DNA from: Candidatus Poribacteria bacterium
GTDB taxonomy: Bacteria; Poribacteria; WGA-4E; PCPOR2b
Direction of reading: 5' to 3'
Assembly: GCA_028819845.1 (NCBI GenBank)
Contig: JAPPKS010000002.1
Span: 78,605-142,604 of the forward strand
DNA: 64,000 bases
The translations under genes and the position numbers were made by a program. The notes beneath the pieces were generated by a model, which did no database searches, was not told the DNA's origin, and worked only from the letters and a program-made list of their open reading frames with translations. Each line of letters begins with the position of its first letter. Position 1 is the stretch's first letter. This document shows, piece by piece, positions 9,401 through 17,342 of this stretch.

Positions 9401-9885
9401 GGTTCACCCTGAATCTGCTCAACCAGGTCAGAATACAGGGACAACTGCAGAATGGTTGCGGCTTTAGTTTCGCGGGAGAGCTTGGTGTCGTAAACCTCGT
9501 AAGACCATCTACCGAGCCGGCTGGGCGCCTCTACGCGCCGCAGGATATCGGCGCGTCCGCACCACCGTCCGTGCGCGAGCGCGCCCTGAACGATGACGTC
9601 CGCCCCGCGGCGCATGGCTGCCTCCGTCTGTTTTACGTTCATGTCCTGAACGGACTCGCCGCCAATGCGCACGATTTCCAACCCGCGGTCCTTTAGGTGC
9701 CGGATGTATGCCTCCTCGTGTTCTGCACCCCGCTGCTGCAGCAACTCCAAGAACGGATCGTGGCGCGATGGCGCCGCCATTTCCCCCAGCACCGCTGCCG
9801 TATTCAACCGCGTCAGATGCCGGCAACTCAGATGATTAACCAGATCAGAAGCACTAAGCCGAATCCCACCATCATACCTATGCAT
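6472..9885 (-). CDS. TM0106-family RecB-like nuclease fused to SF1 helicase
   Basis: Large protein of about 1137 residues. The N-terminal third is a RecB/Cas4-like nuclease: a lone Cys near residue 21 (HLSCRHL) and a CDICRWQHPC cluster near residue 220 that together can ligate a 4Fe-4S cluster, with VYDTKLS as the D/E...K part of the active site. A middle RNase H-like segment begins MFFDFEGDPFV. The C-terminal part is a superfamily 1 DNA2/UPF1-like helicase with Walker A QGPPGAGKTY, FIDEAAQM, and the late motifs TVDKFQGQEAPVV and NVATSRAR. This is the known domain order of the TM0106 group, implied in DNA repair or defence. ATG 9885 follows GGGAG by five bases; the TTG at 9897 is less likely. 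Confidence 0.92.
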   Translation of the reverse strand: MHRYDGGIRLSASDLVNHLSCRHLTRLNTAAVLGEMAAPSRHDPFLELLQQRGAEHEEAYIRHLKDRGLEIVRIGGESVQDMNVKQTEAAMRRGADVIVQGALAHGRWCGRADILRRVEAPSRLGRWSYEVYDTKLSRETKAATILQLSLYSDLVEQIQGEPPEQMYVVVPWTEFQEEPYRTDDYAAYYRLVRRSLEQALDQEIPADTYPDPKSHCDICRWQHPCEQRRRNDDHLCLVAGISNSQIRELQSRGVSTTATLAEEPLPLAWQPKRGAKWSYERVREQARVQVAGRTQNRLIFETLEISPERGLTMLHDPSPGDMFFDFEGDPFVGEGGLNYLIGHIVTDADGAHRHSALWAFTRADEKDSFERFVDIVVARWAEYPGMHIYHFGGYAPGAMKRLMGRYATREDEVDRMLRADLFVDLYRVMREGIRASVESYSLRNMEAFYGFQRSVPTREAHLSNFSIQSALSLGDAPSISDLDKATAARGNRDRCVSASRLRDWLEQEREKLIESGEEIERPEAGDGEASEKISERQERTAALSKAIARDVPVDSEERTAEQQARWVLANLLDWHRREEKATWWEFFRLAELSAEDLSEERSALSGLSCIESVGGTTAAPVHRYRYEPQETELEGGEPLYTYGAERFGTLVRINPQTRTADIKKRRDTALFHPTAVYAHDRVPTEVLADALLRIGEHVAENGITVGGDNNAAQDLLLRQPPRLEGNPIRRAGETALQAATRIAPLLDAGVLPVQGPPGAGKTYTGARMIVELIKCGKQVGITANSHKVIRNLLDEVMRAAQGQDIPVEAMQKCSEEDFEASAYGIARATSNAGLFSALAFGTEVAGGSAWLWSRPEAAGVLDVLFIDEAAQMSLANVLAVSHAADSLVLLGDPQQLDQPTKGTHPDGTGVSALAHLLGGRQTIEEHQGLFLEETWRLHPAVCEFTSDAFYQGRLQSRQGMEIQKVNAGSPVSGTGLRLMPVQHEGNRNSSVEEAERVAELFRRLTDGTSVWTNDKGETLPVATRDVLIITPYNAQVSELMNRLPDARIGTVDKFQGQEAPVVIYSMATSTQEDAPRGMEFLYSLNRLNVATSRARCVCVLVASPKLFEPGCHTPRQMKLANAFCRYRELATEITALD

Positions 9886-10004
9886 CACTTCTCCCAATTG
9901 GTGAAATTTTACGTGCCCAAAATTTCAGTGCCGCGGGAAAACCGGATGTGGACAACGAATGGATTCTACTATAGTCAATTCCATTCATATTTACACATGT
10001 TTCG

Positions 10005-10031
10005 GTAAGTGCGGCTTTCAACCGCACTTAC
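10005..10031. other. Perfect 10-bp hairpin
   Basis: GTAAGTGCGG (10005-10014) and CCGCACTTAC (10022-10031) form a perfect stem with a 7-base loop, in the gap 9886-10385. No T-tract follows on either strand. The outer bases CCATTC/GAATGG extend the symmetry. It could be a mini-repeat or an operator; nothing else coding is seen in this 500-base gap apart from REPs. Confidence 0.5.
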
Positions 10032-10121
10032 GGAATGGATTAATACCGGTAAGGTTGGCAAATCGAACCTACCGCGGTGTATGAATGATTAAACACCCTT
10101 CCAAAATAATTCCACCCCCCG

Positions 10122-10199
10122 ATAGCCCCAGAGGGGCGGCAGGTATATAGAAATCACTGTTACACATCAACATCTAGCCCCAGCGGGGCGGCAGGTGTA
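10122..10199 (+). repeat. REP-like hairpins, two copies
   Basis: Two REP stems (GCCCC/GGGGC), loops AGA and AGC, about 55 bases apart and each followed by GGCAGGT. Flanks match the block at 4494-4740. Confidence 0.75.
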
Positions 10200-10385
10200 A
10201 AACGACTACCCTCACATTGAGTTAATTAGGAAAGATGTCTACTATAATTTCCGTTCTTCCGTTGCATAGCAATTGAGAAACATGCCATCCGGTTTGGTAA
10301 GTGCAACCACTCAAAGACTATCTCATTCGCTCCTTTGATCTCTTGTCAAAGGGGTAATTATAGTAGGCACAACAAGTAACTCATA

Positions 10386-13300
10386 TCACTCCAATTTCAT
10401 GTCCTCGGACACCTCGGCGAGTAACGCGTTGATTTTTTCCACCGCCTCTGGATCGGGAGGCGTTTCGCCCCCAAACTCGACGCGGATGTTAAATTTTAAA
10501 TCCTCCCCAATTGCCGCGTCTGTAATATCCGGAATCTGATCCGCTAAGTCTTGGATGCCGTGGGCTTCTAAATCCGCTGTGGCTACAAGGAGGCCCGCGG
10601 GTTTTGGGGGAATCGGCGGAATGGGATCCCGAGTCTGTGGGACTTGAAGCACCACGTGTTGAGCGCCCGTCAAGTCGCACGGCCAGTACGCGCTGTCGTT
10701 ACGTAGTGCCAGCCATTTTGCACGAATAGCGTCATCTATCGCCGAACGCACCGTCTGCCACGGCAGCGTCGCACCCCGCTTTTGCGAGAGCGCAGTAACT
10801 AGGGCAAGCGCCGTAGTTTTGCCATCCTCCCACGCCTGGGGGGTTGCCTCCTCCATCAACTCATTCACAGGAATCGGGGCAGGCGGCGGTCGTAGGGTCG
10901 CCTCGGCGTTAAGCACTCCTGCAGGCACGGGTTCATTAAGAATTGAAGCCGGTCCGCTGGTCAACCAGACCGTCCCCAGTTCGACGGCTTCCAATACCGC
11001 GGTATCAACGACCGCCGGATCGCATTTGGGGATGGTGAGCGGCTCTTCATAACCGTCCTTGGGGATGTTCACGACATAACCTCCTGCGAAGTAGTCGTAC
11101 AGGCATTGAACCGTAATCTCGTCGGACTGCCATAACCCCGGCAGCTCCTGATGCTTGAGCAGATTGGATGGCAGTTCGCTCAACGTTGCCGATTCCGGCA
11201 GCAGCACTTCAAGGCCCGACTCATCAAGCGCGTGTTCATCAATTGCCGTGTGCCAAAAGGTCTTCGTCGTCTTATCTGGACGCGTGTATTGCGCCGCCCA
11301 GATGCCCTGCTGAACGCCGCCCACAACAGTGTCCATAATTCCCTTAGACCGCAGCATCTTGGGCAGTTTCGGGAATTGAGCGAATGCGCCGACCAAGTCC
11401 TTGACGCGGCGTGATTGCTCGTCATCCCGCCACAGGTCGTAAGGCCCGCCCGGCATCATGGCTTCAGCGCTGATAGCTGTCTCTTGGACTCGGGCTCGCT
11501 TGTCCGCCTTGATGGTCGTAAACAGCGGTTGGTCGGTCACAACCACTTTGAAAGCGTGAATCTCATTGCTCTCATTGACCGTCACCACGATAGAATACGC
11601 CTGCTTGATAGCATCAGGAATGCGTCTGCGCGCCTTGTCCATCTCCGTAACAAGCATCTGGTCGCGGATAGTATCAGTCTGTTGGTCTTTGAGTTGATCT
11701 CGAACCTCTTCCCAACCGAGATACTCGCGGACTCGCACCCGCGCCATTTCAATCCCGTCCTTAGAGGGCACCGCCAATACGACCGCATTGCGATTCACAC
11801 GTGGACGGTCGGGCGCGGTCGTCGCATTGATGAACCGCTTGGCTTCTGTGCTCGGTTTTCCGGATTCCGAGACTGCACTCGGACGAAGAATGGCATAGTG
11901 GAATTCACCGTCATCCGCGATATGGCGGGGTTGCTCAGGCAGCTTGTGCACCTTGGCGCCAGCAGCGGATGCGCCTGAAACCAGATCCTTCTGTTTCTCA
12001 ATCGCCTCGATAATCTTTGAATCGATTAGACTTGGCGGAACACGAGTCGTACATGCCGCGTGATGCATCTGCCGCAGGTTGGGGCGGTTGCCCAGCCGCC
12101 AAGCCTTAGGTAATGCCGCGGCGCCGCCCGCATCGGATTCTCCGGAGCCAATCTCCTGTTCGTCCAAAAACCAAGACAGTTCCGTCCAGCGGCGTAGCGC
12201 TTTTTCCAACCCAATTTTGTCCGGGTTGGCAGTGCCAATCAATACCATCAACTCCGGCGTCAACGCTTTGTGAGCGGCTGGTTGGGAACTCAAGAACACC
12301 GTTATGACCGCCTGCTCTATCTCTCTTCCGTTTAAACCGGTGGTTTCAGACTGGATGGTAGCCGCTTTTTTTAACTCGCCCTCAAGAATAGGCCCCCATT
12401 CTTGGTGTTGGCCCGACGTCGCATCCACGCTGGCAAAGGAGGTGAGTTCGCTCGCGGCTTCAGTTAAACCGGTCTTTCCCGGCTCCGCCAGAAAAACATT
12501 TGGCCCAATTAACGGTCCGGTGTCCCACTTTTCGGCGTCTCGCAATGCCGTAGCGAAGGTGCGCAAGATACCGCGGGTGCGTTGAAATCTTTCAAGCTGC
12601 GTCCAGCGGCTGTAGAAGGTTTCGGTGAGGTCCGGGTGGAACGGATAACTGTTCAAATATCGTTCCTCCTCTGCTTTCTGCGCCTTCTTCGTCTCTTCAT
12701 CAAGCGCGGAGATGCTGCGGACGACAGCGGTCACTTGAGGTCGAAATGTGTCCTTGTCTTGTATGGACTCCGGTTTGAAGAAACGCCGCCGGAGCACCTC
12801 CGCCACGTCCTCTTTGCTAATGGGACTGGAAGTCTCTTCCATCTGTCTGCCAAAGACATCTGACACCTCGGCGAGGAGCTCTTTTCCGAGGTCATCGTGC
12901 TTGTTCTGATCGGAAGCGCGCAGTGAAGCCACCATGGCGCAGCGGTCAACCTTTACCACGGAACTCGTGAGGTGTTGGAAGAAACTGAGCAGTCGCCCGC
13001 GCCAACTCCCGTCAGTTTCAACCATGTCACGCAGGTACATCAGCACCTCGTCCAAGAGCACTAACGTCGAGAGATTGTCTCTCTGCGGCTTTGACAGCAA
13101 TTCCGATAAAACGGGTTCTGCGGGCGGCGTGTCGCGCTCAATATCTTTGCCGTCGGCGTGAAGCAGTCGTAGACCGTCCGAACCAGCAATCTGATAAGCG
13201 AGCACACTCCACGGACGTTTGAGTTGGGCGACGGCCCCGTCGGGACCGATGGTTTGGACGCCCTTCTCCAGATCAATTTTGTCGAAACACAACGCAGCGC

Positions 13301-13688
13301 AACGAGTCGATGGAGGTTTCTGTCCAATATGGGCTTCAAACTCATCGATCGCGGGAAGTTCCGGCAGCGCCGTAGGATCTTCCACCAGATGCTTGAGCGT
13401 GATGAGCGTGTGCGTCTTGCCGCCTCCGTAGTTGACTGAGAGTGTCCGATACGCCTTGTCGCTCCGCCGCGCCAACCTCAGGGCAACGTCCTTGACCAGT
13501 TCGCGCAGGTTGTAGGACGGATAGGTGAGCGCAAAAAACTCGTCAGGATTCTCGTAAGCCGGGCGCTTACCCTTTTGCATCACCACATCGTAAAGGTCAG
13601 CGGCAAACACCGCGAGCGATAGTTCGCGGGTCCTGACATCGTCGCGCAACTGAACAATTTCGTGCCACGGTTTCGGTGTCAATTTCAT
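10386..13688 (-). CDS. DUF499 family ATPase (COG1483)
   Basis: 1100-residue predicted AAA+-like ATPase. The start MKLTPKPWHEIV and the segment VNYGGGKTHTL (Walker A about residues 86-93) are characteristic of the DUF499/COG1483 family; Walker B is LLDEVLMYL (about 211-220). The family is regularly found next to DUF1156 methylases (COG1743) and SNF2 helicases with DUF3883, a predicted antiviral system. Those two partners are both in this window (20648-23836 and 31810-35409) on the same strand but separated from this gene by other modules and two REP arrays, so the set is dispersed rather than a compact operon. ATG 13688 is well placed. The 217 bases upstream (13689-13905) hold no clear gene. 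Confidence 0.92.
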   Translation of the reverse strand: MKLTPKPWHEIVQLRDDVRTRELSLAVFAADLYDVVMQKGKRPAYENPDEFFALTYPSYNLRELVKDVALRLARRSDKAYRTLSVNYGGGKTHTLITLKHLVEDPTALPELPAIDEFEAHIGQKPPSTRCAALCFDKIDLEKGVQTIGPDGAVAQLKRPWSVLAYQIAGSDGLRLLHADGKDIERDTPPAEPVLSELLSKPQRDNLSTLVLLDEVLMYLRDMVETDGSWRGRLLSFFQHLTSSVVKVDRCAMVASLRASDQNKHDDLGKELLAEVSDVFGRQMEETSSPISKEDVAEVLRRRFFKPESIQDKDTFRPQVTAVVRSISALDEETKKAQKAEEERYLNSYPFHPDLTETFYSRWTQLERFQRTRGILRTFATALRDAEKWDTGPLIGPNVFLAEPGKTGLTEAASELTSFASVDATSGQHQEWGPILEGELKKAATIQSETTGLNGREIEQAVITVFLSSQPAAHKALTPELMVLIGTANPDKIGLEKALRRWTELSWFLDEQEIGSGESDAGGAAALPKAWRLGNRPNLRQMHHAACTTRVPPSLIDSKIIEAIEKQKDLVSGASAAGAKVHKLPEQPRHIADDGEFHYAILRPSAVSESGKPSTEAKRFINATTAPDRPRVNRNAVVLAVPSKDGIEMARVRVREYLGWEEVRDQLKDQQTDTIRDQMLVTEMDKARRRIPDAIKQAYSIVVTVNESNEIHAFKVVVTDQPLFTTIKADKRARVQETAISAEAMMPGGPYDLWRDDEQSRRVKDLVGAFAQFPKLPKMLRSKGIMDTVVGGVQQGIWAAQYTRPDKTTKTFWHTAIDEHALDESGLEVLLPESATLSELPSNLLKHQELPGLWQSDEITVQCLYDYFAGGYVVNIPKDGYEEPLTIPKCDPAVVDTAVLEAVELGTVWLTSGPASILNEPVPAGVLNAEATLRPPPAPIPVNELMEEATPQAWEDGKTTALALVTALSQKRGATLPWQTVRSAIDDAIRAKWLALRNDSAYWPCDLTGAQHVVLQVPQTRDPIPPIPPKPAGLLVATADLEAHGIQDLADQIPDITDAAIGEDLKFNIRVEFGGETPPDPEAVEKINALLAEVSEDMKLE

Positions 13689-13904
13689 TTTCGTGTCATC
13701 CTCGTTTGGTGAAGGATTTCTTCGCGTGTCGGCGTGTTGAGGTTTTCACAATTATCTGAATCCATGAATTTTCGCAAATAAACAGCTTTCGCGGACTAAA
13801 ACCTGTCTGGAAATCTTTTCTTAATCGCGCAATTTTCCTCAAACCCAATCTTCAATCCTCACTCGAAGATGGAATTTTAAGCGTGTATTGAAACGCCGAA
13901 TCGC

Positions 13905-14184
13905 CATGTTTCTAAGCGCCAGCGTGCGATCAAGCGAGTGATTAGCGAGTGCGATAGAACTTCTCAAGTATATAGCAACGTTGATTCACCCGACATCTAA
14001 GCCCCAGCGGGGCGGAAGGTATATAGAAACACCGAATTCCTGAACATGCAAGCGCCAGCGTGCGATCAAGCGAGTGATTAGCGAGTGCGATAGAACTTCT
14101 CAAGTATATAGCAACGTCGATTCACCCAACATCTAAGCCCCAGCGGGGCGAAAGATGTATAGAAACATCAAGCCACTATATTCT
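13905..14184 (+). repeat. REP array upstream of RAYT element
   Basis: Alternating units: a degenerate REP ('gcgccagcgtgcg' followed by 'atcaagcgagtgattagcg') and full GCCCC-AGC-GGGGC REPs linked by 'caacgtcgattcaccc' spacers. A roughly 115-base block is present twice (about 13917-14030 and 14049-14160). No coding sequence is supported here. Confidence 0.8.
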
Positions 14185-14732
14185 AAAGCCCCAGCGGGGT
14201 GACAGGTGAATCATTTTTCGGATGCGTCATCCAGATCAAAAACATATTTCGGATTATAGGGAATATCAAATCGCTTCAAAAACGAAAGATATTCCTCTCT
14301 AAAAGTGTGACGTGTATGATGCTCCTCTTGATTCTTGATATAATTGACAACATCATTCAGTTGTGAATGAGAATACGAAAACGCTCCAAATCCCGTTTGC
14401 CATTCAAACCGGCCGGCTACCCAACGCATTGAGTTGATAAATTTTGACGAATTTGCTTTGATGTCTCTCACCAAATCGGAGAGCGCAATGTTTGGAGTCA
14501 TGCCGACAAGAATATGAATGTGGTCCGGCATTGAATTAATGCGTATCACCGTTTGCCTTTTGTTGGTGATAATGCGGGTAATGTATTGGTGTAATGCTTC
14601 TTTGTGTTGTTTTGGAATAAGGCATTGCCTGCTTTTAACGGTAAAGACAATGTGTAGGTAAATTTGAGAATACGTGTCAGCCATTGTAGCTTCCTTCGCG
14701 CCACCGTCCACCTGTCGCCCCGCTGGGGCTTT
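14185..14732. mobile_element. RAYT element: transposase flanked by inverted REPs
   Basis: A 548-base unit bounded by an AAAGCCCC-AGC-GGGG TGACAGGT end on the left and its inverted counterpart ACCTGTCG...GGGGCTTT on the right. The transposase gene (14211-14684) fills the interior. The same inverted ends bound the ~175-base composite repeats listed below, which implies that this transposase could mobilise them. Confidence 0.75.
14211..14684 (-). CDS. REP-associated tyrosine transposase (RAYT, Y1_Tnp)
   Basis: 157-residue single-strand HUH transposase of the Y1/TnpA_REP group. The HUH pair is H55-I-H57 in MPDHIHILVG and the catalytic tyrosine is Y115 in VVNYIKNQEEHH. The N-terminus AdTYSQIYLHIVF is typical of this family. 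No TnpB-like gene is present. It starts at ATG 14684, 8 bases after GAAGGA; the longer frame to 14711 runs back towards the REP end and is rejected. It is known that RAYTs act on REP ends by cutting near the hairpin foot. Here it sits inside a dense REP region with matching inverted ends, so it is the probable source of the window's REPs. Confidence 0.92.
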   Translation of the reverse strand: MADTYSQIYLHIVFTVKSRQCLIPKQHKEALHQYITRIITNKRQTVIRINSMPDHIHILVGMTPNIALSDLVRDIKANSSKFINSMRWVAGRFEWQTGFGAFSYSHSQLNDVVNYIKNQEEHHTRHTFREEYLSFLKRFDIPYNPKYVFDLDDASEK

Positions 14733-15025
14733 GACGTGTGGTGGTTCTATCTCTACTATATGCCTGTCGCCCTCGCTGGGGGCTTTGAGATGTTAATTTC
14801 GACGTTCATTCACAACCGTTGACTTGAATTAGGAACTTCCCCTCCGTGTGGTAGAGAATCGGCCGGCCTGCGCAAGCTCTAGCGGCGCGAAATGTATATA
14901 GCAACTTTGATTCACCCAACATCTTAGCGCCAGCGGCGCGACAGATATATAGCAACGTCGATTCACCCAACATCTTAGCCCCAGCGGGGCGAAAGGTGTA
15001 TAGAAACATCAAGCCACTCTATTCT

Positions 15026-15197
15026 AAAGCCCCAGCGGGGCGACAGGTAATGGAAACCCAAGATTTTAATAATCGATTTTGTGACGTAATTGTGTAAACA
15101 AGCTCTAAAAACTCCTTAATCGGTTAGTTAATTCCCTGCTGTGGTTTTGGTTTATGGTATACCTCGATCCTATTCACCTTTCGCCCCGCTGGGGCTT
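15026..15197. mobile_element. Composite REP element, class A1
   Basis: 172 bases bounded by inverted REPs; interior starts AATGGAAACCC and ends GATCCTATTCACC. Nearly the same unit occurs at 19380-19552 and 20146-20318. Confidence 0.65.
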
Positions 15198-15408
15198 CCA
15201 GACACGGCAAAACTCCACGCACCAAAACTCCTGTGACGATTAAGTGAGTGATTAGCGAGTGCTGTAGAACCGCTCGGGTTTAAAGCACAAGGATTGTCCA
15301 CGCACCTAAGCGCCAGCAGCGCGAAAGGTATATAGCAACGTCGATTCACCCAACATCAAAGCCCCAGCGGGGCGAAAGGTGTATAGAAACATCGAGCCAC
15401 TCTATTCT

Positions 15409-15581
15409 AAAGCCCCAGAGGGGCGACAGGTAATGGCACCCCAAATGTCCAAAAATCGTTTCTGTCACGCTATTATTCAAACAACCTCTTAAAACTCCAT
15501 AATCGGTTTCTTGATTCGACGCTGTGGTTTTGGCGTGGGCCGCACCTCAATATTATTCACCTTTCGCCCCTCTGGGGCTTT
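15409..15581. mobile_element. Composite REP element, class A2
   Basis: 173 bases with inverted REP ends (loops AGA); interior starts AATGGCACCCC and contains GACGCTGTGGTTTTGG. Close relatives at 18730-18888 and 19766-19937. Confidence 0.65.
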
Positions 15582-15768
15582 AATGGGTAGGACCCGCGAA
15601 TTTCTATATACCTGTCGCCCCGCTGGGGCTTTGGTATATGGCGAATTCAATTTTTTATACTCCTAACGCCCGGCCGGGGCTTCCAGAAACGCTAAAACTC
15701 CAAGAGACCAAGCGCCAGTGTGCGATAGAATTTCTCAAGAATATAGCAACGTCGATTCACCCAACATC

Positions 15769-15942
15769 AAAGCCCCAGCGGGGCGACAGGTAATGGCGCT
15801 CCAAATGTTTAAAAATAAAATTTTTTCACCTTATTGTGGAAACAACCTCTTAAAACTCCTTAGTCGGTTATTCAATCCCCTGCTGTGGTTTTGGCATATG
15901 GTGGAACTCGATCCTATTCACCTTTCGCCCCGCTGGGGCTTT
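15769..15942. mobile_element. Composite REP element, A2/A1 hybrid
   Basis: 174 bases; the left interior resembles class A2 and the right interior (GATCCTATTCACC) class A1, as if made by recombination between classes. Confidence 0.6.
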
Positions 15943-16120
15943 GGCATATGACGCCTCCGATATTTTATACTCCAAACGCCCGGCCGAGACATCTAGAAAC
16001 GCTAACCCTCCACGCACCTAAGCGCCAGTGTGCGATCAAGCGAGTGATTAGCGAGTGCGATAGAACTTCTCAAGTGTATAGCAACGTCGATTCACCCAAC
16101 ACCATATCCCCAGCGGCGCG
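15880..16120 (+). repeat. 241-bp direct repeat, copy 1
   Basis: Matches 19490-19730 over 241 bases without any indel; I count 10 mismatches (about 96% identity). Together the copies bracket the ATPase/TOPRIM-like pair B in direct orientation, 3.6 kb apart. Confidence 0.85.
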
Positions 16121-16155
16121 AAACGTATATAGCAAGGTCGTTTCACCCAACATCT

Positions 16156-16332
16156 TAGCCCCAGCGGGGCGACAGGTCGTGCTTTTTCTCCCATTATTCA
16201 ATCAGGGTGGAAAGAATTATTTCACTCGTGTTTTTCGAACCCGTTTTTGATTTAAGAACTGAAATCTCACGCTGAGGCTTTTGATTGTTGTGTCATATGC
16301 CTTCTGTGCACCTATCGCCCCGCTGGGGCTTT
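16156..16332. mobile_element. Composite REP element, class B
   Basis: 177 bases with inverted REP ends and an interior unlike class A (contains GGAAAGAATTATTTCACTCG). Related to 16461-16636 and 19066-19243. Confidence 0.65.
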
Positions 16333-16460
16333 AATTCTTAGCATCGCCGCTTTTCTATATACCTATCGCCCCTCTGGGGCTTCCAGACACGGTAAATCTC
16401 CACGCAACTAAGCGCCAGCGGCGCGAAAGGTATATAGCAACGTCGATTCACCCGACATCT

Positions 16461-16636
16461 GAGCCCCAGCGGGGCGACAGGTAGTGCTTTTTCTCCTCTT
16501 ATGCAATCAGGGTGGAAAGAATTATTTCACTCGTGTCTTTCGAACCCGTTTTTGATTTTAAAACTGAAATCTCACCCTGAGGTTTAACATTGTTGGTTCA
16601 TGCCCCTTCTGTACACCTATCATTCCGCTGGGGCTT
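16461..16636. mobile_element. Composite REP element, class B
   Basis: 176 bases, nearly the same interior as the previous element; the right REP is worn (ATTCCGCTGGGGC). Confidence 0.6.
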
Positions 16637-16687
16637 TTCGAGCAACTCTTGGCGATGAACGAAATTGACAAAGATGCGCCGCGAGAA

Positions 16688-17338
16688 TCAGATTAAGTCT
16701 CGTATCTTATCCCGAAAATATCGGAAACTGGGCGATGCGTTGGCATCTACATCCATGTGCGGGGCGATATTCTCTGCCCATGCCGATTTTTGCATACCCA
16801 CCGCCTGCCACCCCCGCCTTTTAAGTGCACGCGACCCATTGATAACCACGGCGTCTGCCAGAAGTTCCCAAGTTCCACAAATTGAGTCGTTTTCGTAACC
16901 ATTGAGGACGTTGTCCTTCGCCTTTGGGTAAGCTATTTTGATAGCGGAGATGTCCCCGAGCAGCCAAGCTTCACCCTCTTCAATAGCGATGCAAAACCGA
17001 GTCTCCGGTTTTGGGTGCCACGCATTCAAAACGTCAAATAGTTCCTGGCGAAATGTCTTCAAACACTTGTCATCCAAATCGCAAACCAGAATCACTGCTG
17101 CGGGATAGGTGGAGTGGTACCCAGCAAAGGTTTTTCCGTACCCCCGGAGTAGCCTAGGAAGCTGACTTAGCAAAAACCGTTTACTGGCATCGGTGCTATT
17201 CGTGAAGTTTTTAGGAATACGTCCAATTCCTCGGTAATTTTTTACATTGAATGTATGCTGCTCGCCGAGAATTTTCGGCATCAAAATATCAAGTGCCCTC
17301 TTACCGGACAGGTCTTCGACGAGAATCTCAAAGTGCAT
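16688..17338 (-). CDS. DUF4276-like TOPRIM-type protein, partner of ATPase (pair B)
   Basis: 216-residue protein resembling the DUF4276 group. It shows the acidic positions of a TOPRIM-like fold: E8 in ILVED near the N-terminus, the D87-L-D89-D90 motif in VCDLDDK, and E120-E-G-E123 in AIEEGEAWLLGD. No signal or membrane segment is present. It begins four bases after the ATPase stop, with the GAGG at the end of the ATPase gene acting as ribosome site, so the two are co-translated. OLD-type nucleases carry ATPase and TOPRIM in one chain; here they are split. Nuclease activity is inferred. Most of the gene lies in normal coding DNA but it is surrounded by REP arrays on both sides. Confidence 0.8.
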   Translation of the reverse strand: MHFEILVEDLSGKRALDILMPKILGEQHTFNVKNYRGIGRIPKNFTNSTDASKRFLLSQLPRLLRGYGKTFAGYHSTYPAAVILVCDLDDKCLKTFRQELFDVLNAWHPKPETRFCIAIEEGEAWLLGDISAIKIAYPKAKDNVLNGYENDSICGTWELLADAVVINGSRALKRRGWQAVGMQKSAWAENIAPHMDVDANASPSFRYFRDKIRDLI

Positions 17339-17342
17339 CGAG

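Larger units (their letters stand above)
14733..16660. repeat. REP array 1 (with composite elements)
   Basis: About 1.9 kb made almost only of REP hairpins, their ~57-base spacer units and five composite elements. Stem variants GCCCC/GGGGC and GCGCC/GGCGC alternate around the same AGC loop. Short open frames here (reading as LSPRWGF-like or RAAGAKMLGE peptides) are translations of the repeats and not genes. The last part, 16637-16687, is a short unique stretch before pair B. Confidence 0.85.

Noticed and set aside
14211-14684. IS200/IS605 insertion sequence with TnpB
   Set aside because: Only the Y1 transposase is present; no TnpB and the ends are REPs, so it fits the RAYT group.
14880-15420. 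CRISPR-like array: regularly spaced ~20-30-base repeats with ~30-base spacers
   Set aside because: Spacers are themselves repeated (the 'cgattcacccaacatc' type), repeats are variable palindromes in both orientations, and no cas gene is present. They are REP arrays.
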